Made by a program: the position numbers and the translations under genes. The notes under the pieces are model-generated. The model made no database searches. It saw only the letters and a list, made by a program, of their open reading frames with translations, and was not told where the DNA came from. Positions 1 to 11,600 of a stretch of DNA of 64,000 nt are shown here, piece by piece. This DNA is from Membranipora membranacea (lineage: Eukaryota; Bryozoa; Gymnolaemata; Cheilostomatida; Membraniporidae), in NCBI GenBank assembly GCA_914767715.1, contig OU612073.1, forward strand, positions 23,810,001 through 23,874,000, in the 5' to 3' direction. Numbering within the stretch: position 1 is the stretch's first letter; each line of letters opens with the position of its first letter.

Positions 1-297
1 CCGAACTTTCATGATTTATGGCATCTATTTGAACTAAAGATGAATCCTTGTCGGTAGAATATGCTTGTTATCTCCATGTGAAGGAAGTGGAATTTTGAGA
101 TGACACTGATAAAGTCAGCTGGTATATTTCTACTCTGAGGTCCTTGCTTGTTATTTATCTCCGGTTTGAAGGAAGTCTAATTAATTATGGAATGACACTT
201 CTAAAGTCACTCTGAATTCAATGGCAGCTGTGAGTGACACAGTTTATCAAGCCAAACCACTGGTATGATAAATGAACTCTAAATTTCTCTGTTTTAG

Positions 298-3200
298 ACA
301 TACTACTTTCCAGAAGAAGTTGGATTCCCAATTGGAGGTTCGGAGGCTGAAGGATCTCCTCAATACTTCTTGATGGAAACTCATTACGACAACCCTCAGC
401 TTATTAGTGGTAGGTTTCAATCCCAACAAATTCCAAACAAGGCCAATACAGGGATGTATAAAATTCATGATTAATTCAGCACTGTCATCGTGGTAGTCTG
501 GTCGAGTAGATACACTGGGAAACGGACAGTTGAGATATAAATATAGCATTTGCTAAATAGTATATTTCCGCCAGTACAAGTCTACTAGTCACTAATACTC
601 GCTCACACATACAAGGCTACCGGTCAAATGAGTTTGATACTAGTCAGCCAAAAGAGTGATGCATCAGTCTGTCAAAATGGCTGGACCCCAAATAGAATAA
701 ACAGTAAACACTGTGATAAAAATATTAAGGAGGCTTGACTCAGCCCTGAAGTCAGGGTGTCTAGGTGTTTAGGTCATTATTCTGTGTTGTATGTTTCCAG
801 GTAAGGTAGACGGCTCCGGTATCAGATTCCATTACACACCCACTGTGAGGGATATTGATGCCGGCACAATACAGATTGGTAACATTAATGGTATATTCGT
901 ACCGCCACAGATTGACGACTTTAACGTTGTCGGATACTGTCACAGTACCTGCACCAATCAGGTATGTAGCACTTGTACCAAGTAATAAAATTATAAAAGA
1001 GGGAACTGGCACAAGGTGATCTCGCGCTGCTATATCATGATTTCCAAACTAGACCATATGAGTAGCTTGCCAATCTGCTTGGGGTCGCTGTCCACTCTAA
1101 ATTTTTAAGTTTTTTTCCGGAGGCTGTATCAACACACACAAACTTTATGAAAAATCTGCTGACGACCCATTCATGTAATTCTGGCAGACAGAAGCCTAAC
1201 AATTGGTGTACTTCTCTAGTCGCATTATAACATAACTGTGATCCGTATTCTGAGATCATTGTGATATTTTTCGTTATTCAGTGGATCCCTGAAGGCGGAG
1301 TGACATTCTTCGCGTATTTCTTACACGCCCATTTACTCGGTGTCGGTATCAAAGTGGAGCAGTTCAGAGACGGTAAAAGCATCGGGATGTTTGCCGAAGA
1401 CGACGCCTATGACTTCAACTATCAGGAGGGCAGAAGCTTTGTCGAGCCTAAAAAAGTTATGCCTGTAAGTGATTTGTATGGAAATATTACAGTTAAACAG
1501 GGTTCAAAATTTTACTTAGCATCGAAAGAGTTTAATATAAAATCATCTGCATGGTACGAAGCTGTATTGTTAGATAAAAGTCTAGGCTTAATTGCACCAT
1601 AGTTTTGATGTGCAAGGAACAGCAAACGAATTATTGGTTTAGCTATATAGTGTGAATTATTGTTTTTAGGGAGACACTCTGAAGATCACCTGTAACTTTA
1701 AATCAGACAGGACTTCTGTTACATACGTAAGTTAATCTCTGATACATAAGCATACATCCATCACTAAACGATAACCTCCCCTATCCCCACACCCATACTC
1801 ACAAATATGACTGTTTTACAACATAGGCCCCAAGAATAGGTTTTGGCATACTATGGCCTGCTTACCTAATATTGATTTTTATTCTGATTATTTCGATTTG
1901 CATAATCAAACAATTTGAGCCTTGCTCTGCATCGTTCGAGGTTAGTCAGCAAAGTATTCACACTCTTATGTCTATTTGTTCTTTAAACATGAACTCTGGG
2001 CTAAGGCAAAACCTGAAAGCCATTGTGCAAACTGGTTAATATAGTCAAACATACAATACCACGTGAAAGTCTGAGCTCTAGCCAAATTTAATAGCACTAA
2101 TGCCCTCAGAAATTTTTAGCAATCCTTAGCCTGGGAGAGAAATAATAGGTATGCATACTATTATACTCACACACAGAGCTGCGTCAAGTTTGCATATGGT
2201 ACATACATTATCAAATGGCATATTTACACTAGGGCAAAATTTAGTTTTCAGTACTTTAGTACATTAGTGTAGTGTAGCTTTAGATTATATGCAATCACAT
2301 CATGTGCCTAATCCAAACAAACTTAACAAGTTTTGACTTCGGCTGGCCCCATTGGTAATATGCAGCCACATTTCATTGCAAAGGCTATTGATCAGTTCAA
2401 AGCATACTCACTTTTAACAGCTAAATTTCTAAAATAATAGTAAAAGATAAATGCCTTATGACCTTATGGCCTTTAGGGCGTAATACCACAGAGTTATTTA
2501 TTATTTATATATCTATGGGTAATGCTGGGGCAGTTCTTCAATACAGCTTAGGGCTACATTTCCCTCTCCTATCCTTGTTGGTCTATCTCATAACTCATAT
2601 AATTTATTATAGGGTGGTGAGGCCAGCAGTATGGAGATGTGCTTGGCTTTCCTCAACTACTATCCGAGACAGGAAGTTGCAAACTGTGAGACTCTGCCAT
2701 CTTACATGTTCAATCCTCAGGCTGAGCTCTTCTCAGAACTCTCTGTCACCCCACAAACGTGAGTGAGATCAGACTTTGATTTATCTAAGCTAACTCGGCC
2801 AACCAACTAACGAGTTATATCTCCCTTCTCTGATATAAATCATGTGGTTTTGTGGAATTTATCTAACACTTTTGGTCTGAGCAGTAAAATCACCCATAAT
2901 ATTTTATTCTGATGATGAAAATTCCATTTCATGTCTTCCCTGTTTTGTTCATTATTTAGATATAATCAGGGTCAGTATGTAGCCCTCGAAGAGACGCTGA
3001 ATGAGCTGACCAGCTGGTCACCTGATATGGTGAGCATCGCACAGAACAATATCTACTCTACGTCACACATCAGCCGCTGCATACAGACGGGCGGTGAGGA
3101 ATTTCCGGTAAGTGTATGTGTAAGTGTATGTGTACATGTAAGTGTACACGTAGGTGTACATGTAAGTGTTAGTGTATGTCACACATCGGCCGCTGTATAC

Positions 3201-4468
3201 AGACGGGGGGCGAGGAGTTCCCGGTAAGTTTATGTGTAAGTGTATGTGTACGTGTTAGTGTACGTGTAAGTGTCAGTGTATGTTTAAGTGTATGTGTAAG
3301 TGTATGTGTACGTGAACATGTAAGTGTTTGTGTAAGTGTACGTGTAGGTATATGTGTAAGTTATGTGTAAGTGTAAGTGTAAGTGTACGTGTAAGTGTAC
3401 GTGTACGTGTACGTGTTAGTGTATGTGTAAGTGTACGTGTCAGTGTATGTTTAAGTGTATGTGTAAGTGTATGTGTAGTTGTATGTGTAAGTGTATGTGT
3501 AAGTGTATGTGTAAGTGTATGTGTAAGTGTATGTGTAGTTGTATGTGTAAGTGTATGTGTAAGTGTATGTGTAAGTGTATATGTACGTGTATGTGTACGT
3601 GTATGTAAAAGTGTACATGTGAGTGTAAGTGTATGTCACACATCGGCCGCTGTATACAGACGGGGGATTCCCGGTAAGTTTACAGTGAAAGTTGTAAATA
3701 AGCGAGAGCTACCAAGGAGTAAACACCAACAAAGCAGATTGGCAAAGAACAAAGAACTGATTCTGATCAAGGAGTTGAGGACTCCTGGTTCTGATTAACT
3801 TTTATAAGATCCTGTCGATGCTAGTCTAAGTGCTCAGACGTCTCCATTGCGTGTTAGTGGCATCACATGATCAACCACCCAATTCCAATTCCATTTGGGT
3901 GGTCGATATTGTAATGCAACTAACTCGCAATTGAGCCGTCTGAGCACTTAGGCCATGTCGATGCAAGAGCAAATACCTCTTTTATGAAAAATTATATCCT
4001 AGCCAATTCTTGCTCTATTTAGAATTGTTCTATAAAATGTATATGTATTATATCAGGTAAGTATATCACATTTTTACCTATAAAAATTTTAACTGCACAT
4101 AATCTAGCCAACCGATCAGAGCCAGCACATTAGCTACGTATAAGCCTGTCATATCAGAGTTATGCTGAGCTAGTATCAGTAAGAAGATCTTTGTGTACAA
4201 GCGGGTCAGATGATAGAATTAATTTCGACAGTGATATAGACAGTGATTATGATCACAATAGTTTCCTACTGCCTACTTATATTTATGTCTGTCTTTTGTT
4301 CTACAGGAGAATCAGTATCACGACTTTGAGCAGTCAGATTTCGTTGAGGGCGTGTACAACACTGACCCATGCACTGAACCAACAGAGCCAAGCTCAGCAG
4401 TGACATACAGTCTCTCCGTCAGCATGCTGCTTGTACAGCTCATCCTATTGGCCATTGCTCAACATTAA
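298..4468 (+). CDS. DBH/MOXD-like copper type II monooxygenase, C-terminal part (7 exons)
   Basis: Family enzymes are copper- and ascorbate-dependent monooxygenases that hydroxylate a small substrate in the secretory pathway. Seen: exons 298-409, 801-961, 1282-1464, 1670-1726, 2613-2758, 2960-3107 and 4307-4468, all with GT-AG borders and matching phases, giving 322 residues to a TAA stop. Residues 38-91 include SGIRFHYTPTVRDIDAG and GYCHSTC, typical of the second copper domain. HAH at residues 106-108 matches the catalytic copper histidine pair, and the Met of EMC (residue 180) matches the Met ligand. The protein ends in a hydrophobic stretch (SMLLVQLILLAIAQH), which could be a membrane or GPI-type tail. 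The DOMON and first copper domains must lie upstream of the window. Several introns are short; the last one carries a donor-like satellite and a small transposon. DBH, tyramine hydroxylase and MOXD1 cannot be told apart on this half alone. Confidence 0.93.
3108..3635 (+). repeat. GTAAGTGTATGT satellite grown from a splice donor
   Basis: Begins exactly at the GTAAGT donor of the monooxygenase exon ending at 3107 and repeats variants of a 12-base unit (GTAAGTGTATGT) for about 500 bases. Interrupted by a second copy of the exon tail at 3179-3223; a third, shortened copy follows at about 3636-3677. Cys/Lys-rich or Thr/Tyr-rich reading frames here are artefacts of the repeat. Confidence 0.9.
3179..3223 (+). 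other. Duplicated exon tail with intact donor (copy 2)
   Basis: A 45-base copy of the end of the monooxygenase exon 2960-3107, followed by the same GTAAGT donor. It encodes SHIGRCIQTGGEEFP against SHISRCIQTGGEEFP in the parent. There are six base differences, five silent and one Ser to Gly. No good acceptor was seen immediately upstream, so use would require an extended or alternative exon. Copy 3 (about 3636-3677) lacks 7 bases and is frameshifted. Confidence 0.75.
3822..3955. mobile_element. 134-bp MITE with 9-bp target duplication (Mutator-like)
   Basis: Ends are near-perfect inverted repeats of about 19 bases sharing CTAAGTGCTCAGACG. The element is flanked on both sides by the direct repeat TGTCGATGC (3813-3821 and 3956-3964). 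A 9-base duplication is the hallmark of Mutator-like elements; the family assignment is inference. No coding capacity. It lies in the last intron of the monooxygenase gene. Confidence 0.8.
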
Positions 4469-5665
4469 ACTATGACACACCTATCTCACCTGTTGTATAC
4501 ACAATCCACATAGAGACTTTGCTGTAATCTTAGTCAGGCTAATGAGAGGATAAGTCTGATGTTTTATTTTTCTAACCATTTCCATGTTATGTATGTATAA
4601 CTCAACGCAGATCTGAAACAACTTTATTCATAATTATTTTCCCCCTCAGCTCAACCAAATTTTAGTGACATATTTCTGTAACAGTAACCCTTTACTGGTC
4701 TATCCTATTTTGCCATGATTAAGACGCCATAATACTTTTTGGTGGTTAAATCGCAACCTTTTATTACAATATGGTAAAAAATAAAAAGTAATGCCTGTTA
4801 TGATATTTGCAATTATCAAACAGCCGTAATGCTTATAGATTGTGATTGGAGTATCCTGCGGGAGTGACCAACTATTAAAACAAAAGTTTAATTAAAGATG
4901 AGTATAAATGAACTTATTTGACCGCGATTATAAGAAGATATATTGAGCAAAAACAATTTCTGATTCACAAATATGAATAAGTATTCATAAGATTTATAAC
5001 TAGGATATAAGCCATGCAAGCAGTGTGATAGTGTGTAAAACGTAAGTTGGATTGTATGCAATCCAGATCTCAGTGTGTTGGAAAGAATAGCTCGGATTCT
5101 GAGGCAGAGGCAGAAGTCTGAGACAGAAGGCAGGCACAGCAATAGAAATAATAGACAGGTTCCAGAATAATCACAATTATCATCCACAGACTAGTACCGG
5201 TAGCTGATCTCTGTCTGATTTCACACAGTCAAACCTAAAGATTTATGTTGTTAAAAAAGATACATTGTCTTATTGCAACATGCAACAAATGATAATGATA
5301 AGTTCATTCATCAATGATGTATTCCCACCCAAACACTCCCGAGGCAGGTCAAAATAGTGGCTAGTGGTCTGCAACAAAGTTCAACAGTTATTCTGAGCGG
5401 CTATTACCTGATCCAGGCTGGGCGCCACGGCCCACGATTAGAGCTCATATTTAAGCCGTTGTTTGAGGACACTGTAGCTCCTGGGGTTAACGGAGATAAA
5501 CCAGACACATAGTTAGGTTCCTCTCTCCTTGTCACTGGAGGTGTGATTGTGTCTGAATTAGGAATTAGGAATAGTTTGTCTGGGTATTTTCGTTTGACCA
5601 CTGCATTGTGGGAAGCTTTGGCTCTTTTGGGCCCATTTCATGTTTGGTGCAACTGATTTTTCGAG
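4469..5665. other. Intergenic region between convergent genes
   Basis: Lies between the monooxygenase stop and the protease stop on the opposite strand. It should contain both 3' UTRs; an AATAAA occurs on the plus strand at 4780-4785. It includes an open frame on the minus strand at 5404-5601, treated separately as a possible alternative last exon. No RNA gene or transposon was recognised. Confidence 0.6.
5404..5601 (-). other. Possible alternative 3' coding segment of the protease gene
   Basis: Open minus-strand frame directly after the protease stop but in another frame, with protein-like composition (VVKRKYPDKLFLIPNSDTIT, then a Ser/Pro/Asn-rich end and a TAA). A possible acceptor (AATGCAG) lies just before it. 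I found no convincing donor in the previous exon, so it may be 3' UTR. Confidence 0.25.
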
Positions 5666-8600
5666 TTATTGTATTTTTGATTCAGATAAAGCGGAAAGAC
5701 CTGGACCTGGCGATTCCCAGTCAGACTCAGGGATAGAGACACGATTTGGTGAGGCATGAGCACCAATGCTGTTTTCTGGTGTGCTTGAAGATAAAGCAAA
5801 TGGTTGTTGAGCATTTGGAGACATTGGGGTTGAAGTAGAAGAGGAATATGAGCTGTTGTGTATTCCGCTGTCATGGCTTGTCTCACTGAACAGAGCGAGC
5901 GTCTTCCGTACTTCTTTACATGGTTCTTGCTCTATAACATTTGGGCCCACAAGATCAATATTTTTGATATGTTGAGGGAAGAAATGCTCTAAACGATGCA
6001 AAGCTGGATACACCAGAATAGCCTGATACACAATTTCATCTCCAAATCTTTCATCAGCATCAAATGCGCCCATAAGAGTTGCAAGAATATACATTACATC
6101 TTCTTTTGTATCATACACAAACACCGGTGATCCACTTTGTCCAGGTAGAAGTCTGCAATAAGAAAAATAGACCCATTTCATATTTCATGCCATGGCAACT
6201 TATAATGAAGTTTAATCTGTCAGAGGAAGTCTAATTGATGTAGATAAGATCTTGTTTTTTTAATATTGCTTCATGCTTGTCATTGTTACAGATGTTCTAG
6301 GCACCCTCGTTTATGGCTGATGAGAGCTCAAAACTTTGATTGTAGATAAACTGCGTACAAATATTTCTGCATCAAAGTTTCCCTGGTGAGACGCCTCAAA
6401 GTTCGCTTGTGAGTTAAGTGTTTTATGAATAACAATACAAATGACAACCGGTGTATATGTGGTAACAACTGGTTAGCTAATGTCGAGTTTCAATTTTGAA
6501 AATACTGCACTTTTAATATTTTTCTTACACGTAAGTCATCAAAGGTATGCAATGAAACTCACGGCTGTTCGCAGGTGAACGCAATGTGATGAGCTATCTT
6601 GAACTGGCAGCCTGTTCCATTCTTTGGATAGACGCTAGTAGGATGAGGTCGTATGGTTCCAATGACACCACCACACATCACTTTCACGTTCAGCAGCCTT
6701 CCTATATCCATCGGTTCCTTGATTCTGACCACTCCAGCTATATCTATTCTTTTTGGCTGTTTGTCCCACATAGAATTTCCCACAACATAAGATTGCAATC
6801 TGTCGCCTGTCCAATTTCGTTTACAGAGTTGCTCAGCATTCATCTCTAATAAGGCTTCATCTGCAAGAAACTTCTCATGCCAAAGCAAATTGCTATTGTC
6901 AGAGGGAACATAGTAACGGAAATTGATAAGAGGAACTTCACATATCTCAAATGGAGGCTGATCGTGTGGGGCAACAGTTAACCTACATCTAGTTTTCACA
7001 TCACCGACTATCTCCCGCCACACCTTGCTATTTTCTTCTTTCGCTCCTTTGACTAGCCGAAGGCACTGCTCTGTGGATAAAAGGCTGTGGCCCGCTGACA
7101 GGGCATATCTCATTGGTCTTTGTGGTAATCTGCTCAGGCTTGTTGCATCAAAAAACACACCACATGAAGCGTGGTGATTTTCTGAAGTCCAGAGATTTCT
7201 TTGTGGATCGGTACAAGTTTGCCTTTTGAGGAAGAAAGGAATGCGAGATTCAGTATTTCTCCCTAGAAATTTTGTGTATATTGGGAGTCCATCATTTACA
7301 CATTGTTGTGGTTCCTTTTCTGAGACAACAATGTCCTTGTACTTGGGAAATCTTGCGGCTACAAGTTGTAGAATGTCTTCTTCAACCAGTCCCAGGCCTG
7401 GACCCTGCAGCAGAAGCTTGGTTGGCTCGTAAGGATGCTGAATCCATACTATACCTTTTATGGAATTGTGAGGAGAACACAGCCTACAATAAAGAGTCCA
7501 GGTCTTGGTAGAATTTGGAATTGAACAAAAGGTACTGATTCAAATATCTGTTTGCAATTGTTCTGGTTTCTTTTAATTCTAAACATTTTACATCTTAAAG
7601 ACCAAAGCACTTACTTTATAACCTGATCCAAAAGTTCATCCGGTGAATCTTCAGGCAATCTGGTTGTAGGGTGAATTTCATCTCTCTGGAGATCACCAAT
7701 GATATCATCCAGGTTCAAAAATCTCCGGGACTTTTCTTTCTCATTTGGATCATCGGAAACATTTCCAGCCTCATTGCTCAAGAAATCTGACTCCTCACTG
7801 AATGATGTGAGAAGCCCAGGTGAAGAGGATATACAGGCTTCTCTATGCTCTTTCTGTTCTATCTTCTGATCTATATGCAAAGTAAGTGTAAGCAGAATAC
7901 AAAAAAAACTTAAGTAGTTAGCGAGCAAATTCACTGAAAAAAAGACAATTCTATTAGAAATGGAACATGATGGTGTCCAACGCCTCATCACAGACACAGA
8001 CACAATGTAATTTATTATCTTGTATTAATTGCACTGTTTGTATCCATCTTCTATATACATTCACCTTATCATTCATAAATAAATATGAAACATAAAATTT
8101 ATTGTTGGAAAGCTCTGTCGACTCCTAAGTCTTGCCATACTTTTAACCACTGTGGCCTTGTATTATGCTGGTTCACCACCTCTGAACACTGACCATAGTG
8201 ATGACATGAACAAAGTACCACTGATATTGTTATATATGGATTAGGGGCCCTAAATATGCATAATGTTTGTTATGTTGAACTGCTGGAACGCATTTCTCAT
8301 CCTTAATTGGTCACCAAGTTCAGGAACGTACAGTAACAACCACTTTTAGAACTTTTGTCAAGCAGTTAGCCTGAGATTTTGAAGGTTGGTATTGGGACGT
8401 CAATCAATGCATAACGTAAAATCTGCCAGAATTTTAGCTAAATTCAGTTACTGACACAAAGTTAAAGACTGATGAATTATCTCCACTATAATAGCCATGT
8501 TGTGTATTTTACCACTGATCCATAAAATCATATCAATGGTAACACTAATAACACAGTGCCAATTAATGTCTGGTCAATTTTCCAATATATCTCCACCAGG

Positions 8601-11600
8601 CCCCTGCCATCTAGCATATCAATATCTATGTCAGGAAATTATGAAAATGTGAAGCCACTTTCCTTCACTTTATTTTTAAATTACAGACATAGAAGTGATA
8701 GTACTATTATGATAACATCACACAACTCCAGTAAAGATACTCACGGCTAGATTCAAGCTCAGCATGAATTTCTCCACTCACCAGCAGTGTCAAAGAACTG
8801 CAAAAAAATGTCTAATTAAACTATTCTTACAAATGACTGCTAGTTGACAAGCTTTGTCTACCACCCAATCAGACCAACATAGCTTTTCAACACAGGCTAG
8901 AGAAAAGAAATGTAGAATCTAGGCCAGCTTTTACTTGCTCAAAACTCCAGATTTTGGAAAACTACTGAAATTAAAATTTTACGTTACCCCATATATATAA
9001 ACCATATTATTTGCAGACAATATTATCCTGGACAAATGTTTTCCATAACGTGCCATGGAAATTACAGCAAAAGTTTGGGGGGGGGGAAGAGAAATATGAT
9101 TGATTGGTATTCCATTTGTACTAAACCATTTTATTTCCTTGTTCAAGCTCAACATAAATAACATAACTAGATATATAAATTAATTTCAATTCATGTATAC
9201 TTATCCACTAGGGCAAGTCATAATTGTGACATCAAATCTATCACCAAATCCAGAGAATATGTGAGTTGTAGTTTTAGCTACTTTATATAACAAGGGGCTC
9301 AAGTGGGAAAGGCTGCTCCTACACTATTCTCACCCAGATTGGTTTATAGAATCAGTAGCATTACGGAAATTCCTTTTTGATGCGGCCCTGTCAACTTGAT
9401 GATGTTGCCCGTAGCTTCCTCCCTGATGTACATTGTTGGTATAAATTACTGCTGTAATAGAACATCAATCAAAATTAAGCTAATTTACATTTAAAAGAAG
9501 TCATAATCACCACAAATTAGTCTTCTTAGGATTATGAAACACCATATCCTTGATCCGTGTTAGTACAGCACTTGTCCTAACTCACAGTTTGGTGGTTGAA
9601 TCCCCTGTTGAGTCTGTATGGGAGGTATGACGGTCATGCCGGCTCCATTCTCAGATGATCCCTCCATAGTCTCTGGTAGGTTAAGTTTTTCCAACAGTGT
9701 GTGTCTATCTCCTGTCATCCATGAATTAGTACCGAAGTTGTTCACCTATTGAATAAAACTTTAATTTGGACCCACAACTCCGAGTGGAGAATAGCGAATA
9801 GGGCCATTAACCCATTATTTTTTGGGGATGGTTAGATGACGCTTGCTATTCATTGCCAGGCAATTTGTACGCAGGAGTAGTTGGTTTGAATCCCACTGGT
9901 GGAGCTTTCAAAGGTTGATGTTGATTGACTCAACCCCGAGCCCCCTTGGGTGTATCTCTCCAAACATAATCAACATCACCTTCCCCCAATTACTGATAGG
10001 CGTTTTTTTGTATAATCATATTACATTTCTTCATATGACATGATTATATGGAGATTTTTATGTAGTTTATACGAGAATAAACTGGATGGCCTATCAGTAC
10101 GGGGGCACATATTACTCAAGCCCGCCTTATACCCATACCCTACTGCATGTGGGTGGTGCAAACATTGGACCATTGGGTATTTTTAGCCTCGTTTTGCAAG
10201 GACCTAGCTAGGATGAATGATGTGACAGTACCAAATCAGCAATGACATAACATCTTAGGACACAAAATTCTCTCACCATAAGTTTGTCACCGGGCTTGAA
10301 CTGAGACGCAGTGCGAATAGAGCGTGCCTCTTCAAATAGGTCTCCATCTTCGTTTTCCCAGGTGCAATCTTTACTGATTTTTGTCAACTGTCAAAAAACA
10401 AGCAGGTAATAAAAAAGGGCGGGAGAACATTTTGAAACATTGGTTTGAGGGTCTAGTGATAAACAATTTAAGTAAAATTGGTTTCTTACTTCTTACTCTT
10501 TTACGGCTATATGTCATAAATTTGACTGATTTCATAATTACCTAATTAATTACTGTGTGGCAATGATAATATTACTACAGCGCTCTTGCATGTGCAGATA
10601 TGATATAATGATAGTGATATAGGTAAAAACATCTTTAATATGATAAAAATAATCTCTGAAAATAAAGCTATGGATGTATTAGAACTACTTCAGTGATCTG
10701 TGGGAGATATGAAAATTTACGAATTTTTGAATTTACATATCAAAACCCATTTGATCAGGTATACTTTTATTATATCCCATACTATATTATTTATCTTAAA
10801 ATGAGCGTTAAATAAATAAATAAATAAATAATAAATAAATAAATAAATCACAAGTAAATCTCATATAGTATTCAATATTGTCAACCTACGTGGTACATGA
10901 ATCACGACAAATGATTTCGCTAAAACTCATGAGATTTGATTCCTGGACCTTCAATGCTACATTATGATGAATAACAGGTCCTTGTGAGGTTAATAATGTA
11001 TTAGAGGAGACAAACAAACATGTGACCTTGAATTTATTTAGTATCATCATCTTTGAAGAGAAGAGAGTTATCCTCTCTTGGGTACAGGAACTGGGACCCA
11101 TAGTACTCATGCCGCACCCGTTACCCGTACCCGCCGGAAACCCGGCTGCTCTTTATATCGAAGAGACAGAGGTGGTTCTTTTTACTGCAAGTGGGGTATG
11201 CAAACACACAGTGGAGCTTTGGTATTTTTAGTTCAGGTTCCGCAAGGACCTCGCTAGGATGAATGGCGTGTCAATACCAATTCACAAATGACTGCCGGCG
11301 CGGGGAATTGAACCTGGACAACCTGGACCTCAAAGATGGCAAGTATGTTCCCTTAACCATTAGACCACACCTGACTCCTTTATTCAGTAAAGCCCTATGC
11401 TATGCAGTTTATGTATGCATTATATCAGCTCACCAGTAGTTGCTACTCATATTACTTTGCTCATACAAAGGAGCTAGCCTAAAGTATGTAAGGGAATGAT
11501 ACTCTGCGAAAAGGACTTTGTTGATTTGCATATAACTAAAGTAAATCTAAGCAAAAAATTACCTGAAACCGTCAATAGAACTTTTACTAGTTGATAGAAG

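Noticed and set aside
3328-3798. Cys/Lys- or Val/Ser-rich open frames over the GT-rich repeat
   Set aside because: They are translations of a 12-base satellite inside an intron; only the exon tail copies have coding character.
8745-8797. Exon-like segment with acceptor and two possible donors in the protease gene
   Set aside because: It does not fit the phase of the flanking exons, whereas 9451-9365 joins directly to 7870-7615 in frame.
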